Assembly (NCBI RefSeq): GCF_050587365.1
Contig: NZ_JBOBFV010000001.1
Location: 124,001 to 188,000 of the forward strand
Reading direction: 5' to 3'
DNA length: 64,000 nt
From: Plantibacter auratus
Lineage (GTDB): Bacteria; Actinomycetota; Actinomycetes; Actinomycetales; Microbacteriaceae
Shown here: positions 25,501 through 32,678 of the stretch, piece after piece
Layout of the letters: every line of letters begins with the position of its first letter
Position numbering within the stretch: position 1 is the stretch's first letter
Notes under the pieces: model-generated
The model's database searches: none
What the model was told of the DNA's origin: nothing
Seen by the model: only the letters and a program-made list of their open reading frames with translations
Program-made: the position numbers and the translations under genes

Positions 25501-26029
25501 GACGACCATCACCGACCTCATGACCTCCGAGGGCATGGACGGCGAGACCGTCGTGATCTCGGGGCTCGTCACGAGTGTCCAGCACCGGATCGCCAAGGCC
25601 TCCGGCAACCAGTACGGCATGATCCAGGTCGAGGACTTCGGCGGCGAGATGACCGCCATGTTCATGGGCAAGGCGTACCAGGAGTTCGCATCCGAACTCG
25701 TCGGCGACTCGATCGTGGTGGTCCGCGGACGGGTCAGTGTCCGAGACGACGGGATGAACCTCCACGCGTACAGCATCTTCTCGCCCGAACTGCCCGAGGC
25801 CGGTGCCGACCGCATGCTCCAGCTGTCGATGGCGGACGCCCGGGCGACGACCGAGACGGTGACCACGCTCAGCGATGTGCTGACGCGGCACGCTGGGTCG
25901 ACCGAGGTCCGATTGAAGCTCATCCGAGGCGAGATCGCGCGGGTGTTCGAGCTGCCCCATCGCGTCAGTCTCTCGTCCGGACTCTTCGGCGAGCTGAAGT
26001 CCCTGCTCGGCCCGAACTGTCTCGGCTGA
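22511..26029 (+). CDS. dnaE: DNA polymerase III alpha subunit DnaE
   Basis: A 1172-residue replicative polymerase. Order of domains: PHP domain at the N-terminus (HLHVHSEYSMLDG about 8-20, VTDHGNMFG); C-family polymerase palm with PGRGSGAGSMAAYAM and the catalytic aspartates in MPDFDVDFDDRRR (about 415-427); fingers region; helix-hairpin-helix near residue 840-920; and an OB fold near 1000-1080 (VISGLVTSVQHRIAKASG). Length is normal for the actinobacterial DnaE1 type. The GTG at 22511 has GGAGG 8 bases upstream. A long antisense open frame across it is a high-GC shadow. Confidence 0.97.
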   Translation: MPTSTDSFVHLHVHSEYSMLDGAARVKPLIQAAVEQGMPAVAVTDHGNMFGAFDFWRTATDAGIKPIIGTEAYITPGTARGDRTRIKWGDGGGDDVSGAGAYTHMTLLSETTEGMHNLFRLSSKASIEGYYFKPRMDREILSQYSAGLIATTGCPSGEVQTRLRLGQYDEAVKAAADFRDIFGAENYFCEIMDHGLGIERRIMADLIRLSKDLGLPLLATNDLHYTHAADAKAHAALLCVQSGSTLNDPNRFKFDADEFYLKSADEMRRLFREYPEACDNTLAIAERCDVAFDTSANYMPRFPVPEGENEESWFIKEVETGLNLRYPNGIPADVRERANYETRVIVQMGFPGYFLVVADFIQWSKRNGIRVGPGRGSGAGSMAAYAMQITDLDPLRHGLIFERFLNPDRVSMPDFDVDFDDRRRGEVIKYVTEKYGDERVAQIVTYGTIKAKQALKDSSRVLGFPFGMGDKLTKAMPPAVMGKDIPLEGILDTKHPRYKEAVDLRGILDTDPEARTVFETALGIENLKRQWGVHAAGVIMSSDPLIDIIPIMKREQDGQIVTQFDYPACESLGLIKMDFLGLRNLTIINDALDNIKSNRDIELVLEDLELDDRGAYELLSRGDTLGVFQLDGGPMRALLRLMKPDNFEDISALIALYRPGPMGANSHTNYALRKNGLQEITPIHPQLEEPLSEILSTSYGLIIYQEQVMAIAQKVAGFSLGQADILRRAMGKKKKSELDKQFEGFSGGMVANGFSMEAVNKLWEILLPFSDYAFNKAHSAAYGVISYWTAYLKAHYPAEYMAGLLTSVGDSKDKMALYLNECRRMGIQVLPPDVNESIGFFAAVGEDIRFGLGAVRNVGSNVVELIRQAREREGRFTSFHDFLRKVPLPVANKRTIESLIKAGAFDSMGDSRRALYEIHEDAVDSVVKDKRAEASGSIGFDFDSLFAEVGEVPLASVPARPDWSKRDKLNFEREMLGLYVSDHPLAGLEIELAKHATTTITDLMTSEGMDGETVVISGLVTSVQHRIAKASGNQYGMIQVEDFGGEMTAMFMGKAYQEFASELVGDSIVVVRGRVSVRDDGMNLHAYSIFSPELPEAGADRMLQLSMADARATTETVTTLSDVLTRHAGSTEVRLKLIRGEIARVFELPHRVSLSSGLFGELKSLLGPNCLG

Positions 26030-26075
26030 CCCCGCTCGGGCGCGGGCGGCAGCCGGGACGGACCGCTGCGGACGA

Positions 26076-26081
26076 TAGGCT
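26076..26081 (+). promoter_or_regulatory. -10 element of hisD
   Basis: TAGGCT immediately before GTG 26082 and 9 bases before ATG 26091. The transcript would be leaderless or nearly so for the ATG. Confidence 0.45.
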
Positions 26082-26090
26082 GTGACGGCC

Positions 26091-27461
26091 ATGATCACCA
26101 CCATTGACCTCAGGGGAGTGCGGCCGAGTCGCACCGAGCTCCTGGACATGCTGCCCCGTCCCGTCGTCGACATCACCGCGGCAGCGCACGCCGCTCAGGC
26201 GTTGATCGACGACGTCCGAGCGGACGGTTCCGAGGCGCTCTCGGCGCAGGCAGACCGGTTCGACGGGGGACGCCCTGAGCGGATCCGCGTCCCACAGGCC
26301 GAGATCGACGCCGCCGTCACGGCACTCGAGCCGGCGGTGCGCGCCGCGCTCGTGGAGGCCATCGACCGGGTCCGGACCGCCACGAGAGCGCAGGTCCCGC
26401 CGGAGCGCACGACCGAGCTCGCCGACGGCGCGACCGTCGTGCAGCGCTGGGCCCCGGTCGGTCGCGTCGGCCTCTACGTCCCGGGCGGGAAGGCCGTCTA
26501 CCCCTCGAGTGTCGTCATGAACGTCGTGCCGGCCCAGGAGGCCGGCGTCGGCTCCGTGGCGCTCGCTTCGCCCCCGCAGCGCGAGTTCGGCGGCCGGGTC
26601 CACCCGACGATCCTCGGCGCCGCCGGGCTGCTCGGGGTGACCGAGGTCTACGCCATGGGCGGCGCCGGAGCGATCGGTGCGTTCGCCTACGGAGTACCAG
26701 ACCTCGCCCTCGACCCGGTCGACGTCGTGACCGGCCCGGGCAACATCTTCGTGGCGGCCGCCAAGCGCCTCGTGAAGGGGCAGGTGGGGATCGACGCCGA
26801 GGCCGGGACCACCGAGATCCTGGTCATCGCGGACGCCGGGGCCGATGCCCGGCTCGTCGCAGCCGACCTCGTGAGCCAGGCGGAACACGACGAGGCGGCG
26901 GCATCGCTGCTCGTCACCGACAGTGCGGCGCTCGCCACCGCGGTGGAGGAGTGGCTGCAGCGGTACGCCGCAGGCACACGTCACGGAGCGCGCGTCGTCG
27001 AGGCCCTGGGCGGGCCGCAGTCGGCGATCGTGCTCGTCGACGACCTCGAGGCGGCCGTGGCGTTCAGCAACGCGTACGGGCCGGAGCACCTCGAGGTGCA
27101 GACCCGCGACCCGGAGTCGCTCCTCGGCGCCATCACCAACGCCGGCGCGATCTTCCTCGGCGACCACACCCCGGTGAGCCTCGGAGACTACCTGGCCGGG
27201 TCGAACCACGTCCTCCCGACGGGCGGTCAGGCACGGTTCTCCTCGGGCCTCGGAGCGTTCACCTTCCTCCGGCCGCAGCAGGTCGTCCGGTACGACGAAC
27301 CGGCGCTCCGTCAGGTCTCGGCCCACATCGTCGCTCTCTCAGGCTCGGAGGACCTGCCGGCGCACGGCGAGGCGGTGTCGGCCCGCTTCGGGCTCGTCGA
27401 TGCCGAGATTCGTGCGGCGGACGACACCACCGCCCCCACCGCCCCCGAGGGAGCCCGCTGA
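26091..27461 (+). CDS. hisD: Histidinol dehydrogenase HisD
   Basis: About 456 residues. It catalyses the last two NAD-dependent oxidations of histidine synthesis (histidinol to histidine) and requires zinc. Motifs: WAPVGRVGLYVPGGKAVYPS (about 122-141), the family signature around VDVVTGPGNIFVAAAKRLVK and VGIDAEAGTTEILVIAD, and SQAEHDEAAAS. ATG 26091 is preferred over GTG 26082 for its spacing from the -10. The other his genes are not in the window, so hisD heads a nrdR-containing unit here. Its stop overlaps the nrdR ATG by one base. Confidence 0.95.
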   Translation: MITTIDLRGVRPSRTELLDMLPRPVVDITAAAHAAQALIDDVRADGSEALSAQADRFDGGRPERIRVPQAEIDAAVTALEPAVRAALVEAIDRVRTATRAQVPPERTTELADGATVVQRWAPVGRVGLYVPGGKAVYPSSVVMNVVPAQEAGVGSVALASPPQREFGGRVHPTILGAAGLLGVTEVYAMGGAGAIGAFAYGVPDLALDPVDVVTGPGNIFVAAAKRLVKGQVGIDAEAGTTEILVIADAGADARLVAADLVSQAEHDEAAASLLVTDSAALATAVEEWLQRYAAGTRHGARVVEALGGPQSAIVLVDDLEAAVAFSNAYGPEHLEVQTRDPESLLGAITNAGAIFLGDHTPVSLGDYLAGSNHVLPTGGQARFSSGLGAFTFLRPQQVVRYDEPALRQVSAHIVALSGSEDLPAHGEAVSARFGLVDAEIRAADDTTAPTAPEGAR

Positions 27462-27943
27462 TGTACTGCCCGTTCTGCCGCCACCCGGATTCCCGTGTGA
27501 TCGACTCGCGCACCAGCGACGACGGACTCGCCATCCGCCGACGCCGGCAGTGCCCCGAGTGCGGGAGGCGCTTCAGCACCATGGAGACCTCGAGTCTCGG
27601 CGTGATCAAACGTTCCGGCGTGGTGGAGCCCTTCAGCCGGGAGAAGGTTGTGAGCGGTGTCCGCAAGGCCTGCCAGGGCCGCCCGGTGACGGACTCCGAC
27701 CTCGCCGTCCTGGCTCAGCGGGTGGAGGAGTCCATCCGCGCCACCGGCGCGTCGCAGATCGACGCGAACGACATCGGTCTGGCGATCCTCGCGCCGTTGC
27801 GTGAGTTGGACGAGGTCGCGTACCTCCGCTTCGCCAGTGTCTACCAGGCCTTCGAATCGCTCGACGACTTCGAGTCCGCGATCGCGCTGCTCCGCGTCGA
27901 GCACGCTTCCGGTGCCGCCCCCGTGCCGTCCGAGGAGCTCTGA
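27461..27943 (+). CDS. nrdR: Transcriptional repressor NrdR
   Basis: A 160-residue protein with an N-terminal zinc ribbon (CPFC at residues 3-6 and CPEC at 31-34) and an ATP-cone domain (VIKRSGVVEPFSREKVVSGV from about 47). Known role: senses ATP/dATP and represses ribonucleotide reductase operons by binding NrdR boxes. ATG 27461 shares its A with the hisD TGA. No NrdR box was recognised in this window, so its targets lie elsewhere. Confidence 0.95.
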   Translation: MYCPFCRHPDSRVIDSRTSDDGLAIRRRRQCPECGRRFSTMETSSLGVIKRSGVVEPFSREKVVSGVRKACQGRPVTDSDLAVLAQRVEESIRATGASQIDANDIGLAILAPLRELDEVAYLRFASVYQAFESLDDFESAIALLRVEHASGAAPVPSEEL

Positions 27944-27946
27944 GCC

Positions 27947-28984
27947 GTGTACCGCTTCCTCTTCGCCCAGGTGCTGTCCAAGCTCGATCCCGAACGCGCA
28001 CACCACCTGGCCTTCGACGTCATCCGTTCGCTTCCCGCCACCGGCCTCGGCCCCGTCATCAGACGCTGGACGGCCCCGCGACTCGACCAGTCGGTGGAGA
28101 CGCTGGGGCTGCGGTTCGAGACCCCGTTCGGTGTCGCCGCCGGCTTCGACAAGGACGGCAAGGGCGTCCTCGGCCTCGGACTCCTCGGGTTCGGCCATGT
28201 CGAGGTGGGCACGATCACGGCGATTCCGCAGCCGGGCAATCCCAAGCCCCGATTGTTCCGACTCATCGCCGATCGGGCGGTCGTCAACCGCATGGGCTTC
28301 AACAACGGGGGAGCCGACCAGGCCAGGCGTCGGCTCGAACGGACCGCGCGGGTGAGCCACCGACCCGTCCTCGGCGTGAACATCGGCAAGAGCCGTGTCG
28401 TGGACGTCGCCGACGCCACGGCCGACTACGTCCGGAGCGCGACGCTCCTCGCGCCCGTGGCCGACTACCTCGTCGTCAACGTCAGCTCGCCGAACACCCC
28501 GGGGCTCCGCGGCCTCCAGGAGCTCGACCAGCTCGCGCCGCTGCTCGAAGCCGTCCGTGCGGCCGCCGGATCCACGCCGTTGCTCGTCAAGATCGCGCCC
28601 GACCTCAGCGATGCGGAGGTCGACCGCATCGCAGAGCTGGTCGTGGAACTCGGCCTGGACGGTGTCATCGCGACGAACACGACCATCTCTCGCGACGGCC
28701 TGGCCACCGATCCCGCCATCGTCGAGGCGGCCGGAGCCGGTGGGCTGTCCGGTGCGCCGCTTGCGGCTCGCTCGCTCGACGTCCTGCGGCGCATCCGGGC
28801 GATCGTGCCCCCGGAGCTGTGCGTCATCTCGGTCGGAGGCGTCGACACTGCCGAAGACGTGCAGGAACGCTTGGACGCAGGAGCCACGCTGGTGCAGGGC
28901 TACACGGCGTTCCTCTACCGTGGGCCGCTCTGGGCGCGGCACATCAACCGCGGGCTCGACCGATTGGCCCGAACGGGCCGCTGA
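27947..28984 (+). CDS. pyrD: Dihydroorotate dehydrogenase, class 2 (quinone) PyrD
   Basis: A 345-residue FMN enzyme of pyrimidine synthesis. An N-terminal helical extension (about 1-40), typical of membrane-associated class 2 enzymes, precedes the barrel. Motifs: TPFGVAAGFDKDGKG, GFGHVEVGTITAIPQPGNPKPRLFRL in two parts, FNNGGAD, VNVSSPNTPGLRGLQ (catalytic serine about residue 179), IATNTTISR and GGVDTAEDVQERLDAGA. Electrons pass to the quinone pool. GTG 27947 follows GGAGCT and is 3 bp after the nrdR stop. Confidence 0.95.
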   Translation: MYRFLFAQVLSKLDPERAHHLAFDVIRSLPATGLGPVIRRWTAPRLDQSVETLGLRFETPFGVAAGFDKDGKGVLGLGLLGFGHVEVGTITAIPQPGNPKPRLFRLIADRAVVNRMGFNNGGADQARRRLERTARVSHRPVLGVNIGKSRVVDVADATADYVRSATLLAPVADYLVVNVSSPNTPGLRGLQELDQLAPLLEAVRAAAGSTPLLVKIAPDLSDAEVDRIAELVVELGLDGVIATNTTISRDGLATDPAIVEAAGAGGLSGAPLAARSLDVLRRIRAIVPPELCVISVGGVDTAEDVQERLDAGATLVQGYTAFLYRGPLWARHINRGLDRLARTGR

Positions 28985-29007
28985 TCGGCACAACGTGCCA
29001 TCGACGA

Positions 29008-29042
29008 CGAACGCCCGCCGGTCTGGGACCGGCGGGCGTTCG
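29008..29042. terminator. Bidirectional hairpin terminator between pyrD and DUF3043
   Basis: A 15-bp perfect stem (CGAACGCCCGCCGGT and its complement) with a CTGGG loop lies between two convergent genes. Neither side has a long T run, but the stem is very GC-rich. Confidence 0.7.
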
Positions 29043-29053
29043 TGGTCCGAGGA

Positions 29054-29653
29054 CTACTTGTTGGGGAACTGGCCTCGTTTGACCTGCGGCTTCGGCAGAC
29101 GGAGCGGGCGCAGCTGCAGCGCGCGCATGGCGGCATACCAGCGCACGCCACGCTCGTCCTGCCCGAACTTCGCCCGCAGCGCCTTCCGGACGCGGAAGCC
29201 GAGGAAGAAGCAGTCGGCGATCGCGATGATGAAGAACACCCAGAGGGTGAGCATGCCGTAGACCTGGATCTCGGGCACCGGCATGAAGGTGAGGATGATC
29301 ACGAGGAACATCACCGGGATCATGAACTCACCGATGTTGAACCGGGCGTCGACGTAGTCGCGGACGAACTTCTTCTGCGGGCCGCGCTCGCGTGCCGGGA
29401 GGAACTTGTCGTCGCCGGCGGCCATGCCGGCCTGCGCCCGCCGCCGTGCCTCGGCCTGCTGCGCCTTCGCCGCCTTCGAGGCCTCCTTGCGGTCGGAGGG
29501 GACGAGTGGACGCTTGTTCTGCGCCTCGCGTTCCGCCCGGGACGGGGTCGGTCGACCCTTCGCCTCTTTGGCGCCGCGGGCGAGGCGCTCAGCCGTCTGC
29601 GCTGCGGTCTCGACGATCGGCTCTGATGCCGGGGTGCTCTGCTGTTTGGCCAC
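29054..29653 (-). CDS. DUF3043 family membrane protein
   Basis: A 199-residue protein. The first 95 residues are charged and low-complexity (Ala, Lys, Glu, Arg) with the conserved motif GRPTPSRAEREAQNKRPLVP. DARFNIGEFMIPVMF opens the first of two transmembrane segments (about 112-135 and 138-160). The C-terminus is basic. The family is restricted to actinobacteria; function is unknown. GTG 29653 gives the usual N-terminus and has AAGGA upstream. Confidence 0.85.
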   Translation of the reverse strand: MAKQQSTPASEPIVETAAQTAERLARGAKEAKGRPTPSRAEREAQNKRPLVPSDRKEASKAAKAQQAEARRRAQAGMAAGDDKFLPARERGPQKKFVRDYVDARFNIGEFMIPVMFLVIILTFMPVPEIQVYGMLTLWVFFIIAIADCFFLGFRVRKALRAKFGQDERGVRWYAAMRALQLRPLRLPKPQVKRGQFPNK

Positions 29654-29683
29654 GATGGAACGTCCTTGATTCGGGGATTCCCT

Positions 29684-29689
29684 TAAGAT
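29684..29689 (+). promoter_or_regulatory. -10 element, probable leaderless promoter of the M20 peptidase
   Basis: TAAGAT followed after 7 bases by ATG 29697, with no Shine-Dalgarno sequence. Confidence 0.55.
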
Positions 29690-29696
29690 TACTCGC

Positions 29697-31142
29697 ATGA
29701 CGACAGGTACCACGACGGAATCGACCCAAGACCCACGCAACGACCAGGAAGTCCTCGATCGGCTGCGCGAATCCGTCGCCGGTGCGTTGCCGTCGTCGAT
29801 CGCCGATCTGTCGGCACTCGTCCGCATCCCCTCGGTGTCGTGGTCGGCGTTCGACGCGGCCGAGGTGGCGCGGAGTGCCGAAGCGGTCGCGGAGCTCGCC
29901 CGCGGTCTCGGCGTCTTCGACGAGGTCTCGGTGCGCCGGTCCGCCATCGACGGCGGAGCTGAGCTCGGACAGCCCGCCGTGCTGGCCCGCCGCGAACCAC
30001 GGAACGGCCGACCGACCGTGCTCCTCTACGCGCACCACGACGTCCAGCCCCCCGGAAGCGACGACAAGTGGGACTCGCCGCCGTTCGAACCGACCGTCCG
30101 AGACGGCCGCATCTACGGACGGGGCGCGGCTGACGACAAGGCCGGCGTCATGTCCCACATCGCCGCGATCCGGGCCGTCACCGAGGTCCTCGGCTCCGAT
30201 CTCGACCTCGGGATCGTGCTGTTCATCGAGGGGGAGGAGGAGTTCGGCTCGCGGTCCTTCGGCTCCTTCCTGGAGGAGCACCGCGACACCCTCGCGGCGG
30301 ACGTGATCGTCGTCGCCGACAGCGACAACTGGGACGAGCGGACGCCGGCGCTGACGATCGGTCTGCGCGGCAACGTCACCTTCCGGCTGCGTGTGAAGAC
30401 CCTCGACCACGCCTCCCACTCCGGGATGCTCGGTGGAGCGGTGCCGGACGCGATGCTGGCCACGGTCACCCTGCTCGCCACCCTGTGGGACGCCGACGGT
30501 TCGGTGGCGGTCGACGGACTCACTTCGCACGACGCCGTCACCCCGGAGTTCGACGAGGCGCAGCTCCGCGCCGAGTCCGGACTGTCCGAGGGGGTCTCGC
30601 CCATCGGACGCGGCTCCATCCTCAGCCGGATCTGGTCGCAGCCCGCGATCACCGTCACGGGCATCGACGCACCGTCGGTGGCCAACGCCTCGAACACGCT
30701 CATCCCGGAGGTGTCGGTGCGCATCAGTGCGCGGATCGCCCCCGGGCAGGATCCGGCCGAGGCCTACCGTGCACTCGAGGCCCACCTCCTCGCCAACAGC
30801 CCGTTCGGCGCGCAGCTGACGATCGACGAGGTCGACCAGGGGAGCCCGTTCCTCGTGGACACGAGTGGTTGGGCCGTCGCCGAGGCGAAGCGCGCCATGG
30901 CCGACGCCTGGGAGGTCGAGCCGGTGGAGACGGGTGTCGGCGGATCGATCCCGTTCATCGCCGACCTCGTCCGGGTCTTCCCGGACGCCCAGATCCTCGT
31001 CACCGGTGTCGAAGACCCGCACTCGCGCGCCCACAGCCCGAACGAGTCGCTGCACCTCGGCGTCTTCCAGAAGGCGATCCTCACGGAGGCGGTGCTGCTC
31101 GCCCGCCTGGCGGCCGCACCCCGTCCGTCCTCCGACGCGTAG
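29697..31142 (+). CDS. M20 family metallopeptidase (dipeptidase type)
   Basis: A 481-residue zinc peptidase of the M20 family. Metal and catalytic motifs: LLYAHHDVQPPG (histidine ligand and catalytic aspartate, about 110-121), GRGAADDKAGVMSHIAAI with a metal aspartate, and IEGEEEFGSRS with the catalytic and metal glutamates. The dimerisation (lid) domain starts at RGNVTFRLRVKTLDHASHSG. The C-terminal VEDPHSRAHSPNE holds the last ligand. The likely substrate is a dipeptide or acylated amino acid; it cannot be named more closely. Confidence 0.9.
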   Translation: MTTGTTTESTQDPRNDQEVLDRLRESVAGALPSSIADLSALVRIPSVSWSAFDAAEVARSAEAVAELARGLGVFDEVSVRRSAIDGGAELGQPAVLARREPRNGRPTVLLYAHHDVQPPGSDDKWDSPPFEPTVRDGRIYGRGAADDKAGVMSHIAAIRAVTEVLGSDLDLGIVLFIEGEEEFGSRSFGSFLEEHRDTLAADVIVVADSDNWDERTPALTIGLRGNVTFRLRVKTLDHASHSGMLGGAVPDAMLATVTLLATLWDADGSVAVDGLTSHDAVTPEFDEAQLRAESGLSEGVSPIGRGSILSRIWSQPAITVTGIDAPSVANASNTLIPEVSVRISARIAPGQDPAEAYRALEAHLLANSPFGAQLTIDEVDQGSPFLVDTSGWAVAEAKRAMADAWEVEPVETGVGGSIPFIADLVRVFPDAQILVTGVEDPHSRAHSPNESLHLGVFQKAILTEAVLLARLAAAPRPSSDA

Positions 31143-31247
31143 ACACGACGGACGCACCGCCGGAACCACGGGCTGCGTCCGGCGCGTCAGGCGGTAGAAT
31201 CTCACACAGGCGTCGACCCGGCGCCGCCAGACCTCGCGAGGAGCATC

Positions 31248-31613
31248 ATGAGCGACACCATCCTGACCGAGACCAAGATCGACGCGGCTCACGGCGTCGG
31301 CCTGTCCGACACGGCGGCGCAGAAGGTCAAGAGCCTCCTCGAGCAGGAGGGTCGCGACGACCTCCGTCTCCGCGTGGCTGTCCAGCCGGGTGGATGCTCG
31401 GGCCTCATCTACCAGCTGTACTTCGACGAGCGCATGCTCGACGGCGACGCCACGGTCGACTTCGACGGCGTCGAGGTCATCGTCGACAAGATGAGCGTCC
31501 CCTACCTCGACGGTGCCAAGATCGACTTCGAGGACACCATCCAGAAGCAGGGGTTCACCATCGACAACCCCAACGCCGAGGGCAGCTGCGCCTGCGGCGA
31601 CAGCTTCCACTGA
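31248..31613 (+). CDS. Iron-sulfur cluster insertion protein, ErpA/HesB family
   Basis: A 121-residue A-type Fe-S carrier. The three cluster-binding cysteines are in VQPGGCSGLIYQ (about residue 49) and SCACGDSFH at the C-terminus. It delivers Fe-S clusters to target proteins. The gene sits directly upstream of the cytochrome oxidase and near the Rieske gene, a common actinobacterial arrangement. The ATG has CGAGGAG upstream. Confidence 0.93.
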   Translation: MSDTILTETKIDAAHGVGLSDTAAQKVKSLLEQEGRDDLRLRVAVQPGGCSGLIYQLYFDERMLDGDATVDFDGVEVIVDKMSVPYLDGAKIDFEDTIQKQGFTIDNPNAEGSCACGDSFH

Positions 31614-31627
31614 GCCAGATTCTTCCT

Positions 31628-31665
31628 GAAGGGGAAATTACCCGGTCCCGGGTGGTTTCCCCTTC
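31628..31665 (+). terminator. Terminator after the ErpA-type gene
   Basis: A two-part hairpin: GAAGGGGAAA pairs with TTTCCCCTTC, and an inner ACCCGG pairs with CCGGGT around TC. It starts 14 bases after the stop codon. Confidence 0.75.
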
Positions 31666-31775
31666 GTCATTCCGGTCACGATCCCGCACCGCGGACGCGA
31701 ATGGTCCGGCGTTCACCGCCCATCCCCACTAGACTGGGGGGCGATCCACAGGTGTGTATTCGAAAGGTTTCAGAG

Positions 31776-32678
31776 GTGCGCTCGACTCGTCGTCTCAGAT
31801 GGGCTGCCATTCCGGTCGCAGCCACACTCGCCATAGTCCTGGCGGGTTGTACGCAGGCGGAACTGCATGGTTACCTGCCGGGATTCGTCGAGGGCGAATC
31901 TCCCGTCACGAACCACACGGACCGCATCGCGGGCCTGTGGGTGACGGCATGGCTGGTGCTGCTCGCAGTCGGTGTCATCACGTGGGGGCTCATCATCTGG
32001 GCCGTCATCGTGTACCGACGCCGCAAGGGGCAAACCGGTCTCCCGGTCCAGCTGCGGTACAACATGCCGATCGAGATCTTCTACACGATCGTCCCGCTCA
32101 TCCTGGTCCTCGGCTTCTTCGCCTTCACGGCACGCGACCAGAACGCGATCGAGACCCAGTACGAGGATCCCGACGTGGCCATCGAGGTCTTCGCCAAGCA
32201 GTGGGCGTGGGACTTCGTGTACGACGAGGCCGTCAACGGTCAGGATGTCTGGACCGCGGGGGTGCAGGCCGATGAGAAGCCCGGTGGCGTCATCGACCAG
32301 GACGCACTCCCCACGCTCTACCTGCCCGTCGGCAAGACGGTGAAGATCGCGCTGCAGTCGCGCGACGTCATCCACTCCTTCTGGGTCATCGACTTCCTCT
32401 ACAAGAAGGACATGATCCCGGGCAAGACGAACTACATGTCCTTCACCCCTGAGCGCGAGGGCACGTACGCCGGCAAGTGCGCCGAGCTCTGTGGCGAGTA
32501 CCACTCGCTCATGCTCTTCAACGTGAAGGTCGTCTCGCAGGCCGAGTACGACAAGCACCTCGAAGACCTGGCCGAGTCGGGCAACATCGGCGACTACGGC
32601 ACGGAATACGATCGCAACAGCAACCTCCCCGGCACCAAGGCGCCGGCAGGTCTCGAAGAGCACGGAGACGGGGAATGA
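31776..32678 (+). CDS. ctaC: Cytochrome c oxidase subunit II CtaC (aa3 type)
   Basis: About 300 residues. A lipoprotein signal peptide ends at the lipobox VLAGC (cysteine about residue 25). Two transmembrane helices (about 49-72 and 89-109) and a periplasmic-side cupredoxin domain follow. The CuA site is visible: the first histidine in DVIHSFWV and KCAELCGEYHSLM near residues 233-245. It takes electrons from the bcc complex and passes them to subunit I. GTG 31776 yields a compact signal peptide; upstream in-frame starts add only unlikely sequence. A TAGACT hexamer at 31730 may be the -10. Confidence 0.94.
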   Translation: MRSTRRLRWAAIPVAATLAIVLAGCTQAELHGYLPGFVEGESPVTNHTDRIAGLWVTAWLVLLAVGVITWGLIIWAVIVYRRRKGQTGLPVQLRYNMPIEIFYTIVPLILVLGFFAFTARDQNAIETQYEDPDVAIEVFAKQWAWDFVYDEAVNGQDVWTAGVQADEKPGGVIDQDALPTLYLPVGKTVKIALQSRDVIHSFWVIDFLYKKDMIPGKTNYMSFTPEREGTYAGKCAELCGEYHSLMLFNVKVVSQAEYDKHLEDLAESGNIGDYGTEYDRNSNLPGTKAPAGLEEHGDGE